Shown: piece after piece, positions 17,098 to 24,976 of the stretch
Numbering within the stretch: position 1 is the first letter of the stretch
Layout of the letters: the number at the start of each line of letters is the position of its first letter
Assembly: GCA_005801425.1 (NCBI GenBank)
Contig: SYDY01000099.1
Location: 1 to 50,509, forward strand
Direction of reading: 5' to 3'
Length of the DNA: 50,509 nt
From: Bdellovibrionales bacterium
GTDB taxonomy: Bacteria > Myxococcota > XYA12-FULL-58-9 > SYDY01
Made by a program: the position numbers and the translations under genes
Notes under the pieces: model-generated
Told to the model about the DNA's origin: nothing
Seen by the model: the letters and a program-made list of their open reading frames with translations, nothing else
Database searches by the model: none

Positions 17098-17615
17098 CGC
17101 TGTTTCTCCGTAAGGCTTACCGAATCATGGTCGGCGTCTGCTTCAACAAGCATCACTTCGATATGTTGATTTAAATTGGTGTCCACACGCATGCCCACAA
17201 TATCGGCCGCAATGGGGAGTTCACGCAAACCCCGATCCACAAGGACCGCAAGGCGCACCGCTTTGGGTCGTCCGTAATCCAAAATGGCATCGATGGCCGC
17301 GCGCACCGTGCGGCCGGTAAACAGCACATCATCCACCAAAACAATCAGATACTTGGTGACATCGAAAGGGATCTGACTGACACCCACTTCGGGCCAATCT
17401 TTGGGACCAAAACCGTCGTCACGATACAGTGTGATATCTACCACACCCACGGGCACGTTAAGGCTTTTGGCCATGCGTTTTGCGAGATGCTCGCCACCTG
17501 TACGAATACCCACCAGCGCAACAGGGACATTGCCCGCCATGGTCCGAACCGATGCGGCCATGGCATCAACGGCTTTCGTGAGCTGCGATGCGTCCATCAG
17601 GATCTGCGTCGACAC
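17094..17615 (-). CDS. pyrR: PyrR bifunctional regulator / uracil phosphoribosyltransferase
   Basis: A phosphoribosyltransferase-fold protein that in many bacteria both makes UMP from uracil and PRPP and binds pyr mRNA to control attenuation. The PRPP loop VLVDDVLFTGRTVRAA is intact, as are VGIRTGGEHLA and the DITLYRDD segment typical of PyrR. The start is placed at GTG 17615 (173 residues) because AGAGGGGG lies six bases upstream. An ATG at 17651 would add 12 residues but abuts a foldback element. No convincing PyrR-binding attenuator was seen in the leader. In Gram-negative genomes PyrR often acts mainly as an enzyme, so regulation is uncertain. Confidence 0.94.
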   Translation of the reverse strand: MSTQILMDASQLTKAVDAMAASVRTMAGNVPVALVGIRTGGEHLAKRMAKSLNVPVGVVDITLYRDDGFGPKDWPEVGVSQIPFDVTKYLIVLVDDVLFTGRTVRAAIDAILDYGRPKAVRLAVLVDRGLRELPIAADIVGMRVDTNLNQHIEVMLVEADADHDSVSLTEKQR

Positions 17616-17652
17616 GGCGTCCCCCTCTTCTTCGAATGTGATTGCGAGCATA

Positions 17653-17813
17653 AGGGGCTTGGAAGTAATAAATGTACCGTTTTAGAAACTGATGCGCCCA
17701 CATGGCAAGGCGCGAGGCCGAAGCAATATTTGATATATTGCAAGCGCCTAGCAACACTGCCAGGTGGGATGCAGCAGGTTCTAAAACGGTACATTTATTA
17801 CTTCCAAGCCCCT
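17653..17813. repeat. 161-bp MITE-like foldback element upstream of pyrR
   Basis: Perfect 35-bp inverted arms (17653-17687 and 17779-17813), whose core reads TAATAAATGTACCGTTTTAG. They continue inward as an imperfect palindrome through most of the 91-base interior (for example GCAATATT against ATATTGC at the centre). The element begins 38 bases upstream of the pyrR GTG and contains no gene. Its size, symmetry and lack of coding capacity fit a miniature inverted-repeat element. Confidence 0.88.
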
Positions 17814-17880
17814 AAGCCATACGGCCAAGTCCCTAAGGTGTCAATCAAACGTCCCTATACCAACGTACTAATGTTCTCAC

Positions 17881-17953
17881 GTAGGGGCGGTTCGTGAACC
17901 GCCCTATTTGCATATTACAAACACCGCAAGGGCGGTTCACGAACCGCCCCTAC
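17881..17953. repeat. REPIN: two inverted family A elements
   Basis: REP copies 17881-17905 and 17929-17953, cores GGCGGTTCGTGAACCGCC and GGCGGTTCACGAACCGCC, in inverted order around a 23-base spacer. Together with the foldback element it fills most of the non-coding stretch 17616-18009, in which no other feature was seen. Confidence 0.92.
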
Positions 17954-18009
17954 CTATGACATACGGTGTGTGAGATATCAGCACGCCACCACGTCGCAGA
18001 GGCTAAACC

Positions 18010-19117
18010 ATGACAGCAATTCAGCAACACGTCGCATCAAATGCCATTAAAAAAATCGTGTGGGAGTCTGATCTCCGTCCGACGGCTCTGGCGGCCAATA
18101 AATTGTTGGGCAATGCATTTAAAACCGAAACCCCTGGTGAACGCATCAAGGCGGGAGATGAATATCGCGCTGCCTGCCAACAACTTGCAGGCTCCCTCTC
18201 ATTCCATCGACGCCATGAATTGGTCGCATGCCTGGAAGCCAGGCAACAACGCATTGTGGTGGGCAAAGAAGCCGGTTAAGCCAAGCACAAAGGCATGGAA
18301 GCCCAAGAGACCATCGCACGCGCCCACAAGATCCTCCGATTGGGTGACCATACGCTGAGCAACGACATCCTGTGGGTCATCAGCAGCGATCAACAATACA
18401 TCGAGATCCCCCGCGTGGCACTCATGGCGCAGCTTCCCGATTCGATGCTTGGTGCTTTGTCGCGCCAAGCCGAGAACATGGCTGGAGGCCAAGACCTCAC
18501 GGGTGCATTCACCGTTGAGACACCTGGCAATGTGCTGGAAGCCGTCGCGACCGCACTTCGCGGAGAGACGCTCACACTTTCACAAAGCATAAGCCTCTTG
18601 GGTTCGCCTGGTGAATTCCTGATCATTCCAGAAGCATGGGTGACAAAACATGCGCATGCTGACTTCAAAAAGTGGGACGCCATTCCTGCGCACGACGCGT
18701 ACGTGAAGTCCGTCCAAAATGAATATGCGACGCAATGCTCGGCATATTTTTGGGCCGACTCACCACATTCTTTGCCACAAAAAAACCGGATAATTTTAAC
18801 CCAGAGAGCGGCGGCACGACGCTTTCAATCCCTTTTAAAGGAGATTGCACATGGGCCCCTGGGTTTTTCACGTCATGGCCACCCGCCTTCAGAGAGATGC
18901 GCGATTTTAAATACAATGTCACCATGCCCACGGAGGATCTTGGAAGAAAAAGGGTACCTCGGTGCGCGCATCGAATGGAGACGCACCCTACCCCGTTCGG
19001 TCGATAATTTATCATCCCAAGATACAGAAAAACTTGGCCAAAATTTCTCCGGCAATTTTACGATTCAATTTCATATCGCACCGCCGATCGTCGGGGCAAT
19101 AAAACAAGCCTCTGAAT
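18010..19117 (+). pseudogene. degraded gene of unknown function (nonsense codon plus frameshifts)
   Basis: Reading frame 1 runs from ATG 18010 to an in-frame TAA at 18277-18279 and continues without a ribosome-binding site to the stop at 19119, so 18010-18279 and 18295-19119 look like parts of one gene. Between about 18780 and 18945 the protein-like sequence moves to frame 3 (KKPDNFNPESGGTTLSIPFK, then TEDLGRK) and returns to frame 1 (KGYLGARIEWRRTL). This fits one base lost in the A7 run at 18779-18785 (or the T5 run near 18748) and one gained in the A5 run near 18942. No domain was recognised, and there is no signal peptide. The parts may instead be two small genes with sequencing errors. 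Confidence 0.55.
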
Positions 19118-19130
19118 AAACCACACGTAT

Positions 19131-20744
19131 TTATTGCGACGTAAACTCATACCGCCCCACCACAAAGTCAGCTGGACGCTCCGGCGCATACGCGATATCA
19201 AGAAACACCTTGCCTTGGATCTGTGTTTCAGGCGGATTGTTGCTCACATTGCAAATCACGTTAAACGCCTGGGCAGCCGACGCACCAAAAAGACCACCCG
19301 ACTCCCAAAGCGTGCTCAAAATATTCGTCGCAGTCCGTGTCATCGCTGCCCATAGCTGCGGCGTATTGGAAGCAAATACAACCCATTGCAAATTGGACTT
19401 GATGCTTGCATCAATAAAAAGACCTAGGCGTACGGAACTTAGATATTGCCACAATGGCGTATGCGACAACGTTTTTGCACCCCATATCACCGTGCCGTAG
19501 AGCGATATGTTTTTGATGACATTCACGCGATTGGCCGAAAGCTCGCCTTGTTCCGTATCATTGACAGTGAACCCCAATGAAAAGGCCGTATTGATCGGAT
19601 AATGCACACCTGCCGGTGCTGCCCAAACACCCACCGCGATATCGGATGTCGCCATGATGCCTGCGATGGCACCGGTGGCGCCGGTAACCAATCCACCCTC
19701 CGAAAAAGTCATGCTCGGCGTGTAAAGCGCCACGTAGCGACTCGAAAATTGGTCTGTATAATCATCGACCCACGTGTTCACACTGCTCACCGTCGTCAAT
19801 GACACGGGTGTTGATGCCAAAGCCAACATGGCATGGGATCCCGCATAGTCCCCCATCGCTGCGATCATCGATGCGGCGTCCGCCGCAGTCATACGAACCA
19901 GATCCGGAACCACAAGAATATTGATTCCAGAAATCGTATCCAGTTCGTCCAATCCGTCGACCAACGTATTCATTGCAGGTGCATCACCGGCTTCATCCCC
20001 CGCAACACGAACCACATAGGCAACATTGCCGCCATTCAAAAAAAACTGTTCCACCGCGAGATCCATGTGACCGCTTGCGTCACCATTCACGAATAGCGAC
20101 ATATAGTCATCGAAGTTTGTGATCAGGGTGGCTGTATTCAATAAGCCTGCGCCTGCGGTGCCCACAAACGCGGTCACATTGGTGGATGGCGGAACATCGG
20201 CTCCGCCCATCGACGGCAATTCGTTAATATAAACGCCAGGATATGCCGTAGTAATTGCAGCGGGAATAGCAATACCTTGTGCGCAATTTGTCGGTAGAAG
20301 ATGAAGGATTTTGCTTTCTGTCGCATGGCCTTCAATGCGCAACACAAGTGTCCCCTGCGGCACGGTGATGCGTACGAAATCCAATGCGTTATTAAGTGTT
20401 GCGAGACGTTCACCGTCACCTGTTTCGAGATACAATGCACCAAACGATGAAGAGCCTCGCGTAAATTCCATGGTCGTTGCCACAGGGATCACGTAGCTTA
20501 CCACATCCTCCCCTTTGTCCCCAGAATCCGAAGGATGCACCGAAGTCGCTACTCCCGATTCAAGTTCAAGAACCATGGCATCGGCAATTTGCAGATGAAT
20601 CGTGTTATCAGTGGCAAGTTGATGTTCGTGGAGCACACGCGAAGGCGGCACAGGACAAACGTTCAACGTCGCAGGATCGTCAGAACCACCTGTGCATGCG
20701 AAGAAGAAAAAACAACCCAAAACAAGGAATTCAAATCGAAGCAT
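19131..20744 (-). CDS. lipoprotein with contractile-tail sheath fold
   Basis: A 537-residue protein combining two things not normally found together. Residues 1-17 are a lipoprotein signal peptide (MLRFEFLVLGCFFFFAC, lipid-modified Cys17), followed by a domain of about 145 residues with no recognised family. From about residue 167 to the end it matches phage tail sheath proteins. The N-terminal sheath motif is YPGVYINELPSM with TAFVGTA; next come the FFLNGGNVAYVVRV strand and the conserved C-terminal segment (ANRVNVIKN, TVIWGAKTLS, QWVVFASNTPQLW, LSTLWESGGLFG). Sheath proteins are normally cytoplasmic and polymerise around a tail tube. No tube, baseplate or ClpV gene is in the window. It may form an exported, lipid-anchored polymer or be a repurposed fold. 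Confidence 0.88.
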   Translation of the reverse strand: MLRFEFLVLGCFFFFACTGGSDDPATLNVCPVPPSRVLHEHQLATDNTIHLQIADAMVLELESGVATSVHPSDSGDKGEDVVSYVIPVATTMEFTRGSSSFGALYLETGDGERLATLNNALDFVRITVPQGTLVLRIEGHATESKILHLLPTNCAQGIAIPAAITTAYPGVYINELPSMGGADVPPSTNVTAFVGTAGAGLLNTATLITNFDDYMSLFVNGDASGHMDLAVEQFFLNGGNVAYVVRVAGDEAGDAPAMNTLVDGLDELDTISGINILVVPDLVRMTAADAASMIAAMGDYAGSHAMLALASTPVSLTTVSSVNTWVDDYTDQFSSRYVALYTPSMTFSEGGLVTGATGAIAGIMATSDIAVGVWAAPAGVHYPINTAFSLGFTVNDTEQGELSANRVNVIKNISLYGTVIWGAKTLSHTPLWQYLSSVRLGLFIDASIKSNLQWVVFASNTPQLWAAMTRTATNILSTLWESGGLFGASAAQAFNVICNVSNNPPETQIQGKVFLDIAYAPERPADFVVGRYEFTSQ

Positions 20745-20776
20745 CTATTTAAATAAACGCCGAAGAGAACAACAAT

Positions 20777-21304
20777 TCAAATAATCTTAATATTCACGTG
20801 AAAGAGATCCCCTGTGCCAGCTTCCCAAGGACGTTTGTGGGTCAACTCTACGGGGATCACTGTCCCGGAATTTGCACCGATCATCGGGCTGGTTTTCCAT
20901 GTGAAGCTTCGCACGCCGCCCACGCCTGTCATGCCTGGTTGATGCGCATCAGACACGAATTTACTTGAAGGCATTCCGAGCGCGCGTGAACCCGGCACAA
21001 CACTCCACACATAACCTGTCGATGGGTTTTCACGCAGTGAAATACTAAACGATCCACCCTCACGAACGGCAATGGTCTTGCCATTGTCTGCACCAGTGAT
21101 TTTTACAATACGCGCTGGGCGCGGACCTGCTGGAATTTGATGATGATTGAGTACCGCCTGCGCGCTTTGATGATTCGCTGCAATTTTCTCGAATTTATCT
21201 TTAAGCGCCTGAACCCCTGGATGACTTTGCGTTGTCTGATCTTGGGCGCTTGAGTAAATCGTGGGTAAGGTGACCTCATGAACGCGTTGGGCATTGGAAC
21301 TCAT
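20777..21304 (-). CDS. chagasin-type cysteine protease inhibitor (I42 family)
   Basis: A 175-residue protein whose C-terminal 110 residues carry all three inhibitory loops of chagasin: NPSTGYVW (residues 93-100), GVGGVRSF (127-134) and KRPWE (157-161). These loops occlude the active site of papain-like (C1A) cysteine proteases. The N-terminal 60 residues are polar and of unknown role. Unlike most bacterial I42 inhibitors there is no signal peptide, so the protein is either cytoplasmic or exported by another route. GGGGAG nine bases before the ATG supports the start. It is divergent from, and next to, a gene for a predicted cysteine protease with ankyrin repeats (21424-22779). Confidence 0.88.
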   Translation of the reverse strand: MSSNAQRVHEVTLPTIYSSAQDQTTQSHPGVQALKDKFEKIAANHQSAQAVLNHHQIPAGPRPARIVKITGADNGKTIAVREGGSFSISLRENPSTGYVWSVVPGSRALGMPSSKFVSDAHQPGMTGVGGVRSFTWKTSPMIGANSGTVIPVELTHKRPWEAGTGDLFHVNIKII

Positions 21305-21423
21305 AAATGTATTCTCCCCAAGGCGGTCGCGCGCTCTTAATTATCGTACAAAAGCCCACCTTGTTGCGTCCGAATCATCATCGATTCTCCTGAAAAGACA
21401 CCCCATTGTGATTAGTATACTGC

Positions 21424-22779
21424 ATGTCTGTAAATCGGCCTTTACCTCTCCAATTTCCGACACTTCCCAATCCCCACGCATTCACCGCCCACCTGACGGA
21501 TGCTGGCGAGTGTATTTATGTTGAGGATCTGCACTTCACAAGCGCGTCTCAATACGCAATCCCCATCCATGATGGCCTTAAGAATCCCATGGTTCAATCG
21601 GTTTTTCGATCGTCCCAAAGCATGCCCGAAATAATAAATGACATGAACAAATTACGCATTGCTCGAGGATTGCCTGTATGGATAACACCAGGCGACGATT
21701 GCCAAGGGTGGAGCACGTTAGCGCTTCATGCGCGACACTGGGCAAGCCAAAACATTCTCGTTCCTTGGTTCGTGGCATGCGCACGCATGTTTGATGCGTT
21801 CAGCAGAGGCACCTATGACGAACAAGATCTGCGCGCCATGGATATCGTTTATGATGCGGTTGCCTTTTATCACCATGCTGAGAATTTTGGATGGATGGGC
21901 ACCCATCAACCCCGTTTGCCCAACAGTGATATCGCACTGACGACAACCGTTGTAGGACACAGTGGTTCTTCTGAAATCCAACAGTTTTTGTTGGAACACC
22001 ACCAGGCTCATCAAGGCAATCCTTGGTTTCTCTTCTGGAATACGCCCTATCACACGGGTGCATGCGGACACGATGGCAACAGCTGGTATATCATTGATAC
22101 CAATGACGAATGCGGCTGGGGACGGCCATTGCGCAATTCAAATAAAGTCGTGGGATCCATCCTTCTTGATCCTATGTCGGAAAACGACAGCCAACTTCCA
22201 TCACAAACCTGGTTATTTCACGGCTACGGCATGGCGGATGGCACAGCAGAAAGCCATCGTATTTTCACTCCCAATACAATCAATCACCAAGGCGGTAACG
22301 ACTGGGCACCTCTGCATCTGGCTGCAAGCATTGGCTTGGTAGGATCTGTCCGCGCACTTTTACAGACGCCATTTCTGAATGCGAAAATTCATTTTAGTGG
22401 CGAGAGACAAGCGATAGACCTCGCCGCATCACACAATGCCGTTGGCTGCCTCGCGGACTTACTCCTTGCAACGCAGCAGCATCCAGACACGATCCTTGAT
22501 GAGGATGGCGCAACACCCCTGCATCACGCCGCCCACAACAATGCTTGGGATACCGTCACTTTTCTCATGTTTCAGGGGGCAAAAGCAGAGACAATGGATA
22601 CTGACGGCATGACGCCCATCGATCATGCGCATCAAGAGGGGCACACATTTTTGCGCGATTTTCTTGAAGAAATCGACACGCATCAAACCGACGTGCTGCA
22701 CATCACACTCGAATGCCCTGCAGACGAAGCGTCGGTGAACAATGGACCGAAGTGCCTTCAATCTTTAAGCAATATGTAA
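21424..22779 (+). CDS. predicted C58-like cysteine protease with ankyrin repeats
   Basis: A 451-residue protein without signal peptide. The N-terminal domain (about 80-240) has a Cys in GDDCQGWSTLA (C93), a His in PYHTGACGHD (H210) and an Asp in WYIIDTND (D225). The order and spacing (117 and 15 residues) are close to those of AvrPphB of the YopT/C58 peptidase family, where an H-x-A pattern precedes a W/Y-x-F/I-x-D-P/T-N strand. Ankyrin repeats occupy about 295-420 (WAPLHLAASIGLVGSV, ATPLHHAAHNN, MTPIDHAHQEG). The combination suggests an effector acting on host proteins. Catalysis is inferred from pattern only; the sequence is too diverged for certainty. It is the neighbour of a protease-inhibitor gene. 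Confidence 0.75.
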   Translation: MSVNRPLPLQFPTLPNPHAFTAHLTDAGECIYVEDLHFTSASQYAIPIHDGLKNPMVQSVFRSSQSMPEIINDMNKLRIARGLPVWITPGDDCQGWSTLALHARHWASQNILVPWFVACARMFDAFSRGTYDEQDLRAMDIVYDAVAFYHHAENFGWMGTHQPRLPNSDIALTTTVVGHSGSSEIQQFLLEHHQAHQGNPWFLFWNTPYHTGACGHDGNSWYIIDTNDECGWGRPLRNSNKVVGSILLDPMSENDSQLPSQTWLFHGYGMADGTAESHRIFTPNTINHQGGNDWAPLHLAASIGLVGSVRALLQTPFLNAKIHFSGERQAIDLAASHNAVGCLADLLLATQQHPDTILDEDGATPLHHAAHNNAWDTVTFLMFQGAKAETMDTDGMTPIDHAHQEGHTFLRDFLEEIDTHQTDVLHITLECPADEASVNNGPKCLQSLSNM

Positions 22780-22801
22780 CATTTTGCGCTACAATGATCC
22801 C

Positions 22802-24067
22802 ATGATGCACTTTATTGCATTCTGTGGATTTGCAACCGTCATCTTGGGGCCCATTGATCACGGGGTGCTCTCGGGTGACTACCACATCACCCCCGTGCTA
22901 TGCCCAGAGGCTCCCGAACGGAGCATTGCACCATGGCAGTTGTGTGATGGACATCCTGAATGCCCCGAAGGCGGCGACGAATTGAATTGCGAAACGCACG
23001 CATGCCATGAAGGGCAAACACGATGCCCCAATATACCCATGTGTATTTCACCCCAGCAATTGTGCGATGGCGTGGTGGATTGTGTTGGCGGCGACACCAC
23101 GCTCGGCAACGACGAGTCTACCCAAGCCTGCGAAGAGTGCCCGCTTTGGGGACGATTCAAATGCGACGACGGAACCCAATGCATTGATACAGACAAAGTA
23201 TGCAATTATTTTGTTTTCTTCGAATGCAACGACCACAGTGACGAACTCAATTGTTCCGAATACCCATGCCCCGAAAAGTTTGTACGATGTGGGCACGGAG
23301 GTGAGCAATGTATCGCAAGGGATAGAATCTGTGATGGGAAAAGCGATTGTAGTGACGGAAGCGATGAAGGAAATCAGTGTGTAGCGCTTGATTACACATG
23401 TCCTGGAAACACGTTTGCATGTACCAAATATGGTTATTTCAATGCCGCGGGAATATGGCAACAAAAATCTCGGTGCATTGAACGAACGCATTTATGTGAC
23501 AACACCATCGATTGTATGGGCGTTGAAGATGAAAGAATTGAGACATGCGCAAACATCGCCTGCGCGCCTGGATTTGTGCATTGCGCGGTTGCCAATGTTT
23601 GCATCGATGCCCAAGCGATGCACAACGGTAGGCTCGATTGCTCTGGTCCAACACCCGATGGGCGCCTCGATACAAGCGATGAATCCAATGCAACACTGGG
23701 TCGCTGCAAACATGGCAACAGAATGTGTCACGATGAATTGACGTGTGTTAGAGAAAACACATGGTGCGATGGACGCAATGACTGCGGCGACGCCAGCGAC
23801 GAAACAGATTGCCAGAGCTGCGCTGCTCCCCCTTCTGCAGACACCTGCATCGCACAATGTTCCGCCCTGCCCAAAAACAAGGGTTGGTTTGGGGATTACG
23901 GTTACGCAACAGGCAATGTACGTTGCCTCGATGCGTGCGTTTGTGAAAAATGTCCTCAAGTTCCCAAGGCGGCTGCTTGTAGAAAAAAGTGTCGTAAATT
24001 ACATAAAACGGGTGTGATCATGGATGATCGCAGTGTTGACGGATGCCCAACATGCGTTTGTATCTAA
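22802..24067 (+). CDS. secreted protein with multiple LDL-receptor class A repeats
   Basis: A protein of about 421 residues, taken from ATG 22802 (the earlier TTG is unlikely). A hydrophobic N-terminus (MMHFIAFCGFATVILG) acts as signal peptide. At least seven Cys-rich modules of the LDLa type follow, each with the C-I/D...C-D-G...D-C...D-E...C order: for example CIARDRICDGKSDCSDGSDE and TWCDGRNDCGDASDE. The acidic D-x-S-D-E cluster binds calcium and stabilises the disulfide fold in animal LDL receptors. The last 75 residues are Cys-rich but not LDLa. Such repeats are rare in bacteria. A role in adhesion or ligand binding outside the cell is inferred. It needs an oxidising compartment for its many disulfides. 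Confidence 0.85.
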   Translation: MMHFIAFCGFATVILGPIDHGVLSGDYHITPVLCPEAPERSIAPWQLCDGHPECPEGGDELNCETHACHEGQTRCPNIPMCISPQQLCDGVVDCVGGDTTLGNDESTQACEECPLWGRFKCDDGTQCIDTDKVCNYFVFFECNDHSDELNCSEYPCPEKFVRCGHGGEQCIARDRICDGKSDCSDGSDEGNQCVALDYTCPGNTFACTKYGYFNAAGIWQQKSRCIERTHLCDNTIDCMGVEDERIETCANIACAPGFVHCAVANVCIDAQAMHNGRLDCSGPTPDGRLDTSDESNATLGRCKHGNRMCHDELTCVRENTWCDGRNDCGDASDETDCQSCAAPPSADTCIAQCSALPKNKGWFGDYGYATGNVRCLDACVCEKCPQVPKAAACRKKCRKLHKTGVIMDDRSVDGCPTCVCI

Positions 24068-24107
24068 ATCTTTGCCTATTCCCTTCGGGCGTGTAGTCTC
24101 ATTTCCC

Positions 24108-24551
24108 ATGAAATCGGAAAACATGAAATCGGAAAAAGCGTTGCATGCAGCCAATGACCAATTCTACGCAGCACTCAACGCGATGTTCACCGGTGAACTT
24201 GCCCCCATGAACGCGATCTGGTCGCATCGCGACGACGTCACACAAATGGGGCCTTTCGGCAATCGCCTCGTGGGCTGGACTGCCGTGGGTGAAGAATTCA
24301 AACGAACTGCCGCGATGAAACTCGGTGGACGCGTTGTTTGCAAAGATCTGAGGATCACTGTCGGATCCGATTTGGGTTATGCGGTCTGCGTGGAAGAAGG
24401 CGAAAACATGAGCGCAGACGGCAAGCCCGTGATGGTGAGTCACCGGGCCACAAACGTTTTTCGTTTGGAAAACGGGCAATGGACATTGGTCCATCACCAT
24501 ACAGATCTCTCGCCGCAGCTCATCAAAGCGACCCGCATGAAAGGTCAGTGA
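24108..24551 (+). CDS. SnoaL-like / DUF4440 protein (NTF2 fold)
   Basis: A small protein of about 148 residues from ATG 24108 (ATG 24123 is an alternative). It has the cone-shaped NTF2-like pattern: an initial helix with FYAALNAMFTGELAPM, then IWSHRDDVTQMGPFG and W-T-A-V, and strands ending in VMVSHRATNVFRLENGQW and LVHHHTD. Members serve as small-molecule isomerases, cyclases or binding proteins; the substrate here is unknown. The first codons are a 15-base tandem duplication (MKSEN MKSEK), so two ATGs occur in near-identical context. It lies 40 bases after the LDLa gene on the same strand. Confidence 0.82.
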   Translation: MKSENMKSEKALHAANDQFYAALNAMFTGELAPMNAIWSHRDDVTQMGPFGNRLVGWTAVGEEFKRTAAMKLGGRVVCKDLRITVGSDLGYAVCVEEGENMSADGKPVMVSHRATNVFRLENGQWTLVHHHTDLSPQLIKATRMKGQ

Positions 24552-24584
24552 TAACACTTCCTGTTAATCCCAATTCTATCAAGA

Positions 24585-24727
24585 CGTCATTCCCACGAAC
24601 TCCAGACAGCCCTTTGGGCCTACCCGGCAGTTTAGACACTTGCATCGTGGCTTTGGAACGCGGGCATCCTGCCCGCGCTCCAAGTCACTTGCTCGATTCA
24701 AGTTTCTTAGGAAAGCGGGAACCCAGT
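24585..24727. repeat. degenerate REP cluster with nested GC-rich hairpin
   Basis: Non-coding region 24552-24976 contains a degenerate family B half (GTCATTCCC near 24586) and an opposite half (AAAGCGGGAACCCAG near 24712). Between them lies a separate hairpin, 24653-24683 (CGCGGGCA / TGCCCGCG). The 183-residue open frame across this area is repeat translation, not a gene. Apart from the terminator at 24817, nothing else was seen in the region. Confidence 0.7.
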
Positions 24728-24816
24728 GGCATTTTTTCGAAATTCCCTGACCTTGGCGATGTGCTTCCCGATGCGAAGATGCGCGCAAGCAAAAGACGCA
24801 ATCTGAGCCATAGACC

Positions 24817-24850
24817 ACGTAAAAAAAGAAAGCGCCCCGACAAGCGAGGC
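24817..24850 (-). terminator. Rho-independent terminator for the minus-strand ankyrin protease gene
   Basis: On the minus strand a hairpin with stem GCGCC/GGCGC (24830-24850) is followed by a U-rich tract (complement of the A-rich run 24818-24829). It lies about 125 bases beyond the stop of the gene ending at 24977. Confidence 0.65.
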
Positions 24851-24976
24851 GCGTCCCTAAGGTTTGCCCATCGAATTGGTATCCGATGAACCCCTCCCCT
24901 TAATTACGAAATAATCGCACACCAACACACTTGTCAACACCTTTCGGCAGAAGACCAACGCGGTGCGCAATTATGG

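Noticed and set aside
17616-18009. PyrR-responsive attenuator upstream of pyrR
   Set aside because: The long hairpin is a terminal-inverted-repeat element, no U-tract terminator or recognisable PyrR loop was found, and the remainder is a REPIN.
19131-20744. Prophage or contractile injection-system cluster around the sheath-like gene
   Set aside because: No tube, baseplate, spike, ATPase, integrase or lysis gene lies nearby and the protein has a lipoprotein signal.
24338-24889. Open frame of 183 codons overlapping and following the SnoaL-like gene
   Set aside because: Its first half is out of frame with a real gene and the rest translates palindromic repeats and a terminator.
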